Source: an uncultured Bacteroidales bacterium (lineage in GTDB: Bacteria > Bacteroidota > Bacteroidia > Bacteroidales > UBA932). Taken from it: a stretch of DNA of 14,157 nucleotides. Position numbers and translations under genes: made by a program. The stretch is taken from the NCBI GenBank assembly GCA_937901105.1, contig CALCHD010000012.1, positions 1 through 14,157 of the forward strand, written 5' to 3'. Of the stretch, positions 7,062 to 14,081 are shown one piece after another; position 1 is the first letter of the stretch, and every line of letters begins with the position of its first letter. The notes under the pieces are model-generated. The model made no database searches. It saw only the letters and a list, made by a program, of their open reading frames with translations, and was not told the DNA's origin.

Positions 7062-8063
7062 ATGGCGGAGAAAAGAATTGAACTGTTTGAGATTGACCCG
7101 GTTGAGATTTTGGGAGTGAATGACAAGCTGCTTACCAGGCTTGCCAATTATTATCCAAAGCTCAAGGTTGTAGCAAGAGGCAATACTATAGCCCTTAAAG
7201 GGAGCAACAAGGATATAGACAGCTTTCAGGCAAACATAGATGCCCTGATTGCCAAGAGGCACAAGAAAAGGAGCCTTAATATGGATGATGTGGACCAGCT
7301 TTTTGAGGAGTCAGACTACGGCATTGGGGTTGGCGGCACAACAATCAACACCCTGGAAATGACAAGCGACGGCCTCAAAGGAGGTTTTGCTGATGAGAAG
7401 AGCGACATCATAGTTTTTGGAAACGACGGCAAAATTGTAAGGGCACGCACCAAGAACCAGAAGAAACTGGTTGAGGAATACTACAAGAATGACCTTATCT
7501 TTGCCCTCGGCCCTGCCGGTACCGGAAAGACCTACACAGCAATTGCGCTGGCTGTAAGGGCATTGAAGAACAGGGAAGTGAAAAAGCTTATCCTTACCCG
7601 CCCTGCAGTGGAGGCTGGCGAGAGGCTCGGATTCCTGCCAGGAGACCTCAAGGACAAGCTGGATCCATACTTGCAGCCTCTATATGATGCACTTATGGAT
7701 ATGGTTCCTCCGCAAAAGCTGAAACTGCTGATGGAAGAGGGCACTATACAAATTGCCCCTCTGGCCTATATGAGAGGACGTACACTGGAGAGTGCATTTG
7801 TAATCCTTGATGAGGCTCAGAACACAAGCCTTGGACAGCTCAAGATGTTCCTTACCCGTATGGGAAACAACGCAAAATTCATTGTAACTGGTGATGCCAC
7901 ACAGATTGACCTCCCAAACAAAGGAGATTCAGGCCTTGCCAAAGGTGTTGCAATGCTAAAGGGGACAAAAGGGATAAGCGTAGTGAACTTCAGTAAGGAA
8001 GACATTGTAAGACACCCTCTTGTAAGCAAGATTGTAAAGATATTTGAAGGGGAAGAGTGCTAG
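7062..8063 (+). CDS. ybeZ: PhoH-like ATPase (YbeZ/PhoL type)
   Basis: 333 residues, close to E. coli YbeZ/PhoL. The N-terminal third (about 1-65) has the KH-like small domain typical of this subgroup, followed by a linker and the P-loop NTPase domain. Walker A is GPAGTGKT (150-157), followed by LTRPAVEAGERLGFLPGD (178-195) and the Walker B/DExx segment VILDEAQNT (247-255); VTGDATQIDLP (275-285) is the sensor-like motif. These proteins are cytoplasmic ATPases linked to RNA metabolism and ribosome maturation, often acting with the endonuclease YbeY; ybeY is not in the window. It is the last gene of the DUF389-capA-phoH run, with 9 bp to the gene before it. It converges on the TPM gene with 35 bp between stops and no obvious intrinsic terminator. 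The YbeZ subtype assignment rests on the N-terminal domain and length. Confidence 0.93.
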   Translation: MAEKRIELFEIDPVEILGVNDKLLTRLANYYPKLKVVARGNTIALKGSNKDIDSFQANIDALIAKRHKKRSLNMDDVDQLFEESDYGIGVGGTTINTLEMTSDGLKGGFADEKSDIIVFGNDGKIVRARTKNQKKLVEEYYKNDLIFALGPAGTGKTYTAIALAVRALKNREVKKLILTRPAVEAGERLGFLPGDLKDKLDPYLQPLYDALMDMVPPQKLKLLMEEGTIQIAPLAYMRGRTLESAFVILDEAQNTSLGQLKMFLTRMGNNAKFIVTGDATQIDLPNKGDSGLAKGVAMLKGTKGISVVNFSKEDIVRHPLVSKIVKIFEGEEC

Positions 8064-8098
8064 CGTACTGCGTGGAGCAACATTGCGCGCGGTTCCTT

Positions 8099-8941
8099 CT
8101 ACCAGGAGCCGCCTGCACCTCCACCGCCAAAGGATCCGCCGCCGAATCCTCCAAATCCGCCGCCTCCGAACGATCCGCCGCCAAAAGATCCTCCACCAAA
8201 GGATCCTCCTCTTCTTCCCGACGAATTGCCAAGAATTGAACCAAGGATGAAAGCATCAGTGGCAGTAAAGCTGCGTCCGCCTCTATTGTTTCCGCCACCC
8301 ATATTCTGATTTTTCCCATTGGATGAGGAGATGACAGCCCAAACTATAAGCCCCACAAAAACCATAAAAATCAACGACGGCAACAATCCCTCATCTTGTG
8401 AAGCTGCATACTTGTCTACAGATATCTCACCGCTGATTACAGGCAAAAGCACATTAAGGGCAGCAGCTATACCTCCATAATAATCCTCCTGCCTGAAATG
8501 AGGAATCATCTCCCTCTCTATCACCATCTTTGCAAAAGCATCTGTAACAGCACCTTCCAATCCGTATCCTGTGGCAATAAACACTTCACCGCCGGATGTT
8601 GCGGTCTTTGGCTTTACAAGTATTACAAGTCCATTGTCAAACTCCTTCTGCCCAACACCCCACTGCTGGCCAATCTCATATGCAAGTTCAGCCTTGTCAT
8701 ATCCATACAGCTGCGGCACTGTTATAACCACAATCTGATTTGATGTGGAATCTGCAAAATCCACAAGAACCCTCTCCATAGACTGCACCTGCGCCGGAGA
8801 GAATATTCCCGACAAATCATTCACAAGCCTCTGTGGCTGGGGCCTTGCAGGCACCTGCGCCAAAAGGCTTCCCGCTACAAGAAGCAGTAGCAGCACATGA
8901 TATATTCTATTCACCAAACGAAACTTCATCGGGCTGTTCAT
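8099..8941 (-). CDS. TPM-domain membrane protein with Gly-rich tail (YgcG-like)
   Basis: 280 residues. A signal peptide (about 1-29, ending GSLLAQ) leads into a TPM domain (about 37-168) with the typical NDLSGIFSPAQV start, then FDNGLVILVKP (101-111) and GYGLEGAVTDAFA (125-137). A single membrane helix follows (about 187-205). The tail (about 244-280) is built of GGGSFGG units and ends in GAGGSW, the usual ending in this family. The TPM domain should therefore face the periplasm. TPM proteins are linked to photosystem II repair in plants and have reported phosphatase activity there; in bacteria the role is unclear, but they recur next to lemA, as here. The start at 8941 overlaps the 3' end of the preceding TPM gene by 35 bp; an ATG four codons later (8929) is an equally possible start. 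Function is unassigned beyond the domain. Confidence 0.9.
   Translation of the reverse strand: MNSPMKFRLVNRIYHVLLLLLVAGSLLAQVPARPQPQRLVNDLSGIFSPAQVQSMERVLVDFADSTSNQIVVITVPQLYGYDKAELAYEIGQQWGVGQKEFDNGLVILVKPKTATSGGEVFIATGYGLEGAVTDAFAKMVIEREMIPHFRQEDYYGGIAAALNVLLPVISGEISVDKYAASQDEGLLPSLIFMVFVGLIVWAVISSSNGKNQNMGGGNNRGGRSFTATDAFILGSILGNSSGRRGGSFGGGSFGGGSFGGGGFGGFGGGSFGGGGAGGSW
8102..8209 (-). repeat. Coding repeat for the Gly/Ser/Phe-rich tail
   Basis: This stretch encodes imperfect GGGSF/GGGGF units at the C-terminus of the YgcG-like protein (residues 245-280). The DNA units resemble each other (GGCGGCGGATC-type) but vary at third positions, consistent with an old repeat kept at protein level. 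It could be prone to slippage. Confidence 0.6.
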
Positions 8942-9344
8942 TTATATCGTCACTCTGATATGGGAAATACTTCTTTAATGACTCGCCGGCATCCTTCACT
9001 GCCTCAACAAGCCCCTCAACATAATTGCCAGCTGCAAAGCTGCAACGCATCTTCTCCTTTATGCTGTCCCAGAAATCTTCAGGTACTGCCGCATTTATTC
9101 CTGCATCACCTATGATTGCAAACTTGCGGCTCTCAACAGCAACATACACAAGCACGCCGTTGCGGGCCTGTGTATTGTACATTTTAAGATAATTGAAAAT
9201 ATATACCGCCCTCTGAAGCGGATCTGCAGAGCATTTGCCCTCCAGGTGCACCCTTATCTCACCCGAGGTATTGAGTTCAGCCTCCTTTATGGCCTGCTCA
9301 ATAAGGGCCTTGCCATTATCCCCTATGAATTCCTTTACTTTCAT
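8907..9344 (-). CDS. Small TPM-domain protein
   Basis: 145 residues with no signal peptide and no clear membrane helix, so probably cytoplasmic or peripheral. It is almost entirely a TPM-type domain: an N-terminal helix (FIGDNGKALIEQAIKEAE), then TSGEIRVHLEG (26-36), NGVLVYVAVESRKFAIIGDAG (starting at 62) and a C-terminal helical segment with FAAGNYVEGLVEAVKDAGE. The tail is acidic. It lies between lemA (26 bp upstream) and the larger TPM gene, whose start codon is inside its last codons, suggesting translational coupling. The lemA-TPM-TPM order is common in Bacteroidota, which supports the call. Partner and reaction are unknown. Confidence 0.87.
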   Translation of the reverse strand: MKVKEFIGDNGKALIEQAIKEAELNTSGEIRVHLEGKCSADPLQRAVYIFNYLKMYNTQARNGVLVYVAVESRKFAIIGDAGINAAVPEDFWDSIKEKMRCSFAAGNYVEGLVEAVKDAGESLKKYFPYQSDDINEQPDEVSFGE

Positions 9345-9370
9345 GCGGCATATATTTGCAGAGCCTGAAA

Positions 9371-9961
9371 CTAGAAAGCTACAACAGGAGCCTGCTGCGC
9401 ACCCTCCTGTGCCTCAAAGTAAGGCTTCTTCTCAAAACCGAACATTCCTGCCACAATATTTTTAGGGAACTGTCTGATTTCAGTATTGTAGTTTCTTGCT
9501 GTCTCGTTGTATTTTTTGCGCTCAACTGCAATTCTGTTCTCTGTACCCTCAAGCTGCGACTGCAATGACAAAAAGTTCTCATTTGCTTTTAGTTCAGGGT
9601 AGTTCTCTGTAATTGCAAGCAGTTTGCCCAATGCTGCACCCAGCTCACCCTGCGCCTTCTGATATTTTGCAAGTTCGTCGGGAGTAAGGTTCTCCGCATC
9701 TACTGTAATCTGGGTAGCCTTGCTTCTTGCACTTATCACACCCTCAAGAGTCTGCTGCTCGTGAGCTGCATAACCTTTTACAGTTGCTACAAGGTTAGGG
9801 ATAAGGTCTGCCCTTCTCTGGTACACATTCTCTACCTGTGACCATGCAGCCTGCACACCCTCATCCATTTTTACCATATTGTTATAGTTGCCCTGGAACC
9901 AGAAGAACAATCCCGCTAGAACTGCTCCTACAGCCAATAGTATTACCAATCCTTTTTTCAT
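9371..9961 (-). CDS. lemA: LemA family protein
   Basis: 196 residues, the usual LemA length. A single N-terminal membrane helix (about 4-22) is followed by a long helical domain. Family motifs are AWSQVENVYQRRADLIPNLV (39-58), VKGYAAHEQQTLEGVISAR (61-79), ENRIAVERKKYNETARNYN (141-159), FPKNIVAGMFGF (165-176) and KPYFEA (179-184). The bulk should be outside the cytoplasm or on the membrane surface, depending on orientation. LemA is named from a Listeria antigen; its biochemical function is not established. It is followed after 26 bp by the small TPM gene and preceded by the FISUMP lipoprotein gene after only 29 bp with no visible terminator, so all four genes may share a transcript. Confidence 0.94.
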   Translation of the reverse strand: MKKGLVILLAVGAVLAGLFFWFQGNYNNMVKMDEGVQAAWSQVENVYQRRADLIPNLVATVKGYAAHEQQTLEGVISARSKATQITVDAENLTPDELAKYQKAQGELGAALGKLLAITENYPELKANENFLSLQSQLEGTENRIAVERKKYNETARNYNTEIRQFPKNIVAGMFGFEKKPYFEAQEGAQQAPVVAF

Positions 9962-9990
9962 CTTTCAGTTATTTTAAAGTTCTACATTCC

Positions 9991-11049
9991 TTATTTTGCA
10001 AGCCTTACACATCTTACAGAAGCTGCCATTCCATCTTTTGTAGAATAGTTAACAGAGACATTAGGATACTCGCAGAAGATATATCTGTAATGGGCATTCT
10101 TGCTGTCCTTCTCTGTTCCGCTCCACCAGAATCCGTACTTGGAGATGTTTGAGAACTGTGTATAGTCAAGAACACATGTTCCTGCAGCCAGTGCATTCCA
10201 TCCAAAGTCGTTTGTAATCTCAACATCCGGAGAATAAGGCCAGATCTTATCGCCATTGAACTTGGCCTGCGCCATAAGCTTGCCGGCTACACCGCTCCAC
10301 TCTGAAGCAAATGCCAATGGTTCGCCTCCATTGATTGCAGCACCAAGGTCTTCCCAGTCCTCTTTGGTAGGAATGCTCCATCCTTCAGGGCAAACACCCT
10401 GTACACCTGCACCCAAGCCTGAAGCAGAAACACCGCCGGTTGCATCCTCCCATGTATAAAGCCTTCCAAATACCAGTGCAGCAGCATCAGATTTACCGTA
10501 TCCGTGGCCTGCACCTGCCCAGTTGAGGTTTCTGGTAAACCACTCAAGGCTGCCAATCTTCACATAGCCGTACTCATATGAATCCCTGGGATCAACAAAT
10601 GTATTCTCTGAAACCGCAATGCCGGAAAGCGATTCATGTCCTACAGAAGTAAACTTGTCGGTAAAGATTGATGTGTAGTATTCATCACCAGCACTTGCAG
10701 TTACTGTAACCTCAAATGTCATAAGTGTATCAGGTACAATAAGCTTGATTGTAGCCTTGTCCTCACCTACCACTGTAAGGGAATCAAGTCCGTCAAAGCT
10801 CCATGAGTAAGATGCCCCTTCGGTAACTACGCCGCCGGCAGTAAGGGTGACAGTATCACCTGTCATTACATATACCGGAGTCTGGAATGACGGAGCGCCT
10901 TCAAGGAATTTCAAGGTATCCCCTTCATCATCATCATCTTTATCACATGCCACAAAGACCATGGCTATAGCAAGCATCAGGAATTTTGCAAAATTTATTG
11001 TCTTAAAAAATTTTGGGGCAGCGCCCCCCACTCTCTCTGTTTTTTTCAT
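9991..11049 (-). CDS. Probable surface lipoprotein with FISUMP domain
   Basis: 352 residues. A long basic n-region (MKKTERVGGAAPKFFKTINF), a hydrophobic stretch and the sequence MVFVAC place lipidated Cys at residue 35. It is followed directly by DKDDDDEGD, an acidic run like the export signal that sends Bacteroidota lipoproteins to the outer surface. Residues about 55-125 look like a PKD/Ig-type beta domain (TVTLTAGG, then YSWSFDG, then TFEVTVTA). Residues about 160-350 match the Fibrobacter succinogenes major paralogous (FISUMP) domain: GSLEWFTRNLNW (167-178), GRLYTWEDATG (195-205), VCPEGWSIPTKEDWEDL (219-235), FGWNALAAG (282-290), FWWSGTE (307-313) and ASVRCVRL (343-350). Conserved Cys pairs may be disulfides. 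The domain's ligand is unknown. The ATG at 11049 is needed for a basic n-region, since the next Met (residue 25) would leave none. Confidence 0.9.
   Translation of the reverse strand: MKKTERVGGAAPKFFKTINFAKFLMLAIAMVFVACDKDDDDEGDTLKFLEGAPSFQTPVYVMTGDTVTLTAGGVVTEGASYSWSFDGLDSLTVVGEDKATIKLIVPDTLMTFEVTVTASAGDEYYTSIFTDKFTSVGHESLSGIAVSENTFVDPRDSYEYGYVKIGSLEWFTRNLNWAGAGHGYGKSDAAALVFGRLYTWEDATGGVSASGLGAGVQGVCPEGWSIPTKEDWEDLGAAINGGEPLAFASEWSGVAGKLMAQAKFNGDKIWPYSPDVEITNDFGWNALAAGTCVLDYTQFSNISKYGFWWSGTEKDSKNAHYRYIFCEYPNVSVNYSTKDGMAASVRCVRLAK
11005..11027 (-). other. Terminator-like hairpin inside the 5' end of the FISUMP gene
   Basis: Read on the minus strand, GGGGC (11027-11023) and GCCCC (11019-11015) form a perfect 5-bp GC stem with a 3-nt loop, then AAAA and six T. 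It covers codons 8-15 of the gene, inside the n-region of the signal sequence. The four A between stem and T-run make it a poor standard terminator; it may instead affect translation initiation or be chance. Confidence 0.35.
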
Positions 11050-11075
11050 TTGGTATAATTAGTAAAAGATAACCG

Positions 11076-11083
11076 CAAAAGTA
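11076..11083 (-). promoter_or_regulatory. Possible -7 promoter element for the FISUMP-lemA-TPM block
   Basis: TACTTTTG on the minus strand matches TAnnTTTG and ends 26 nt before the start codon at 11049. A TTTA sits about 21 nt upstream, where TTTG is expected, so the -33 box is imperfect. Confidence 0.45.
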
Positions 11084-11093
11084 ATATTTTTTC

Positions 11094-11101
11094 TAAATTT
11101 G
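11094..11101 (+). promoter_or_regulatory. Possible -7 promoter element for apbE
   Basis: TAAATTTG matches TAnnTTTG and ends 51 nt before the ATG at 11153. No -33 TTTG is visible. It lies back to back with the leftward element at 11076-11083. Confidence 0.35.
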
Positions 11102-11152
11102 TACTAAAATCGTGCCATTAAAAACGCACATTAACCCCCAAAAGAATACCAC

Positions 11153-12202
11153 ATGGCAATCCGTCTGCAACACAAAAATGCCGCAAAGGCCCTTTTAGCA
11201 TGCATAATAGCCTTATGCATAGCAAGTTGCACTAAAAAAGGCTCCAACTACGCCATTCTCGACGGTTTTGCGCAAGGTGGCACATATCATCTTGTATACC
11301 AAATGCCTGCCAATCTGGAACAGGCCTCTCTTCCCGACACTCTGTCAAAATGCTTCAGCAGGATTGACAAATCATTGAGCGGATACGACTCCACATCTCT
11401 TGTATCACAAATAAACAGAGGGGAAAACCCTCCCCTTGACTCTCTTTTCATAGAATGCTTCAACCTTTCAAAAGAGATTTATGAGGCAACCGGAGGGGCA
11501 TTCGACATATCGGGAGCACCATTGTTTGACATCTGGGGTTTCGGATTCAGGGAGAAGGTACAGATAACTCCTCAAATGATAGACAGCATCAGGCAGTTTG
11601 TAGGGATGGACAAGCTCTCCATCACATACGACTCTGCCTCCAATGCCCACTTCCTGCACAAGGCAGATACCAGGATGAAGGTAAACTTCAATGCCATAGC
11701 CCAGGGCTACTCGTGCGACTACATTGCCGCAAAGCTTGAACAGATGGGCATTACAGACTACCTTCTTGAAATTGGAGGAGAGATAATCTGCAAAGGTAAG
11801 AACAGCAAGGGTAAAGAGTGGAGCATTGCCATTGACAAGCCTATAGACGGCAACTTCCTTCCAGGCAACGACATACAGACAATCATTGAACTCACTGACG
11901 CCGGACTTGTAACATCCGGCAACTACAGGAAATTCTATATTGAGAATGGAGCAAAATACTCACACACTATAGATCCGGCAACCGGATACCCTGTAAATCA
12001 CAACCTGTTGAGCGCCACCGTAATGGCACACACAGCAGCAGAGGCAGACGCATATGCCACCTATATGATGGTAATAGGGCTTGAAAAGGCAAAGGAGTTC
12101 CTGGAGCAGAACCCTCAAATGGAAGCGCTTCTGGTATATGGTGAAGGTGAAGGCCTCAAGGTTTTCTCCACCGGAGGAGTACATCAGAGAAAATTGAAAT
12201 AA
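11153..12202 (+). CDS. apbE: FAD:protein FMN transferase (ApbE family lipoprotein)
   Basis: 349 residues. It uses FAD to attach FMN covalently to Thr or Ser of target flavoproteins such as Rnf/Nqr subunits, on the periplasmic side. The signal sequence ends in the lipobox IASC with lipidated Cys at 26. ApbE motifs in order: GGTYHLVYQ (42-50), INRGE (87-91), GAFDISGAPLFDIWGFG (115-131), KVNFNAIAQGYSCDYIA (176-192), DYLLEIGGEI (202-211), VTSGNYRKFY (253-262) and HTIDPATGYP (271-280), followed by the TAAEADAYAT segment (294-303) with the Mg-binding-region Asp/Ala pattern. Many ApbE proteins have AKGY where this one has AQGY (Q184). No obvious target flavoprotein is in the window; the only close neighbour is the deacylase 19 bp downstream, whose family is not flavinylated, so the pairing may be just shared transcription. 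Confidence 0.95.
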   Translation: MAIRLQHKNAAKALLACIIALCIASCTKKGSNYAILDGFAQGGTYHLVYQMPANLEQASLPDTLSKCFSRIDKSLSGYDSTSLVSQINRGENPPLDSLFIECFNLSKEIYEATGGAFDISGAPLFDIWGFGFREKVQITPQMIDSIRQFVGMDKLSITYDSASNAHFLHKADTRMKVNFNAIAQGYSCDYIAAKLEQMGITDYLLEIGGEIICKGKNSKGKEWSIAIDKPIDGNFLPGNDIQTIIELTDAGLVTSGNYRKFYIENGAKYSHTIDPATGYPVNHNLLSATVMAHTAAEADAYATYMMVIGLEKAKEFLEQNPQMEALLVYGEGEGLKVFSTGGVHQRKLK

Positions 12203-12221
12203 ACACTAAAATATTGCAAAT

Positions 12222-13958
12222 ATGGAAAACAAGAATCTTAAACAGAACCTTGGCGAAGACAGCAGAATGTCGCGCAGAGGATTCCTTAAGACAGCTGCCG
12301 CAGGAGCGGGCGCTGCAGGTATTGCAATGTTCGGAGCCTCATCATTCGGCTCATTCCTTACATCATGCACTACCAAAGAGCACTTTGACACCATCATTGC
12401 CAACGGCGTTGTATACTGCGGAGACGGAAAGGCCCCAATGCAGAACGCCATGGTAGGTATCAAAAACGGCAAAATTGTAGAGATTGGAAAGCTTGGTAAC
12501 CTGAAGAACCTTGCAGAGCACTGTAAAGTAATTGATGCTGAAGGCAATGCAGTATCTCCAGGATTTATTGACATCCACTCCCATACAGACACCAACCTGC
12601 TAATTGCTCCTGAAGGAGGCAGCAAGCTTTACCAGGGTGTAACAACAGATATTGGAGGAAACTGCGGAGACTCACCATTCCCATATTCAGATGAGTACTT
12701 TGCATCAAAACAGGGCACCTTAAGGCACGGCTTCCCATTCTGGAAAGATTTGGACGGCTTTTACGATGCCCTCAGAGCAAAGAAAATTGGAATCAACTAC
12801 AAATCATACACAGGACAAGGCCAGTTGCGTTCTGCTGTTGTGGGTGACAACGCCGTTAAGGCCACCCCAGAGCAGATGAAGAAAATGATTGAGATCCTTG
12901 AGGCAGAAATGGCCATGGGCAGCCTTGGCATCTCTTGCGGCTTGGAGTACGCTCCAGGTTCATACGCAAGCAACGATGAGATTGTAGAGCTTCTTAAGGT
13001 TGTTGCAAAACACAACGGACTGTTTGCAATACATATGCGAAACGAGGACGACCGCGTAGAAGAGGCGATTGCAGAGGCAATTGACATTGCACGCAAATCT
13101 GGCGTAAGGCTTCAGATTTCTCATCTTAAAGCCCAGAACGCAGCCAACTGGCATAAAGCGCCAAATATGCTGAAACTTATTGAGCAGGCAAGAGCAGAAG
13201 GCATTGATGTAGCATTCGACCGCTACCCATATATTGCTTTCTCAACCGGCATGAACTGCTTTGTTCCGCTTGACATGAGACAAGGCTCTATGGAAGAGGT
13301 TCAGGCAAGAATCCGCAACCCAAGGACCGAGAAAATTATTGCTGCTTACGCAGACAGCCGCCTGAAGAGACTTGGCGGTCCTCAGAATGTGCTTATTGCG
13401 GCTTGCGACAAACCTGAAAACGCAATGTTCTCTGGCAAGAACGTGGCAGAATGCTGTGAAATGACAGGCCTTGAGCCTTGGCCAATGATCAAGAAGATCC
13501 TTCTTTCGGAGTACTACCTTCAGATGGTGGGCTTTGCAATGAAAGACGAGAACGTACAGATGTTCCTTGCACACGAACTTGGAATGCCGGCATCAGACGG
13601 AAGCGTATACTCTCCAACAGGCGAGTTGAGCAAAGAGATTCCTCATCCAAGATCATACGGAACATTCCCAAGATTCTTTGGCAAATACATCAGGGAGGAC
13701 AAGATTTGCGACCTTCAGACTGCAATCTACAAATGTACCGCACTTCCTGCTTCAAGGATTGGCTTGAAGGACAGAGGCCTTCTTCTTCCAGGCTACGCTG
13801 CCGACATTACAATCTTCAATCCGGAGACCATTGCTGAGGCCTGCACATACCAGAACCCTCACCAGTACTCACCAGGCATTGAGCACGTGATAGTAAACGG
13901 TGTCCACACCTTGGAGAAAGGCAACTTCCTAGGCAACTATGCAGGTGTGATTGTATAA
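12222..13958 (+). CDS. N-acyl-D-amino-acid deacylase family protein (D-aminoacylase type), Tat-exported lipoprotein
   Basis: 578 residues. The twin-arginine motif SRRGFLK (17-23) precedes a hydrophobic Ala/Gly-rich segment ending in LTSC, so lipidation at C49 after Tat export is likely. The mature part is an amidohydrolase beta-barrel/TIM-barrel enzyme. Residues matching the metal site of Alcaligenes D-aminoacylase are visible: H119 and H121 (DIHSHTD), C148 (IGGNCGDS), H271 (AIHMRNE), H301 (ISHLKAQ) and D459 (PASDGS). HPRSYGTFPRFFGKYI (475-490) is also characteristic. The expected reaction is hydrolysis of N-acyl-D-amino acids, or a related N-acylated or peptide substrate; the substrate cannot be read from sequence. 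An exported form suggests processing of environmental or cell-wall-derived compounds. The N-terminal 16 residues before the Tat motif are hydrophilic. It is 19 bp after apbE and followed by a strong terminator. Confidence 0.92.
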   Translation: MENKNLKQNLGEDSRMSRRGFLKTAAAGAGAAGIAMFGASSFGSFLTSCTTKEHFDTIIANGVVYCGDGKAPMQNAMVGIKNGKIVEIGKLGNLKNLAEHCKVIDAEGNAVSPGFIDIHSHTDTNLLIAPEGGSKLYQGVTTDIGGNCGDSPFPYSDEYFASKQGTLRHGFPFWKDLDGFYDALRAKKIGINYKSYTGQGQLRSAVVGDNAVKATPEQMKKMIEILEAEMAMGSLGISCGLEYAPGSYASNDEIVELLKVVAKHNGLFAIHMRNEDDRVEEAIAEAIDIARKSGVRLQISHLKAQNAANWHKAPNMLKLIEQARAEGIDVAFDRYPYIAFSTGMNCFVPLDMRQGSMEEVQARIRNPRTEKIIAAYADSRLKRLGGPQNVLIAACDKPENAMFSGKNVAECCEMTGLEPWPMIKKILLSEYYLQMVGFAMKDENVQMFLAHELGMPASDGSVYSPTGELSKEIPHPRSYGTFPRFFGKYIREDKICDLQTAIYKCTALPASRIGLKDRGLLLPGYAADITIFNPETIAEACTYQNPHQYSPGIEHVIVNGVHTLEKGNFLGNYAGVIV

Positions 13959-13981
13959 CCGGACATACAGTATAAAAAAAG

Positions 13982-14020
13982 AAACTGTCGGGAAAATGAT
14001 AATCTTCCCGACAGTTTTTT
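13982..14020 (+). terminator. Intrinsic terminator after the deacylase gene
   Basis: A perfect 13-bp stem pairs AAACTGTCGGGAA (13982-13994) with TTCCCGACAGTTT (14005-14017) around a 10-nt loop, and the T-run continues to 14020. It lies 23 bp past the stop codon and should end the apbE-deacylase transcript. The A-run on the other side could allow it to act on leftward transcripts too. Confidence 0.93.
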
Positions 14021-14051
14021 GTTCAGTTTTGTTGTATAGAGAGATTATATA

Positions 14052-14081
14052 TTGCATAATGCAAGAAAAATACTTATCTTG
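14052..14081 (+). promoter_or_regulatory. Possible promoter for a gene beyond the right edge, with overlapping dyad
   Basis: TTG (14052-14054) is followed after 20 nt by TATCTTG (14075-14081), an imperfect version of the Bacteroides -33/-7 pattern. The -33 part lies in a perfect dyad, TTGCAT-A-ATGCAA (14052-14064). TGCAAG (14060-14065) also pairs with CTTGCA (14078-14083). Confidence 0.35.

Noticed and set aside
8091..8110. GGTTCC/GGAGCC hairpin over the stop codon of the YgcG-like gene
   Set aside because: The stem is 6 bp with one G-U pair and has no T-run on either strand, so it does not qualify as a terminator.
8102..8220. Tandem DNA repeat as a possible mobile or CRISPR-like array
   Set aside because: The periodicity is fully explained by the in-frame GGGSF protein repeats; there are no regular spacers.
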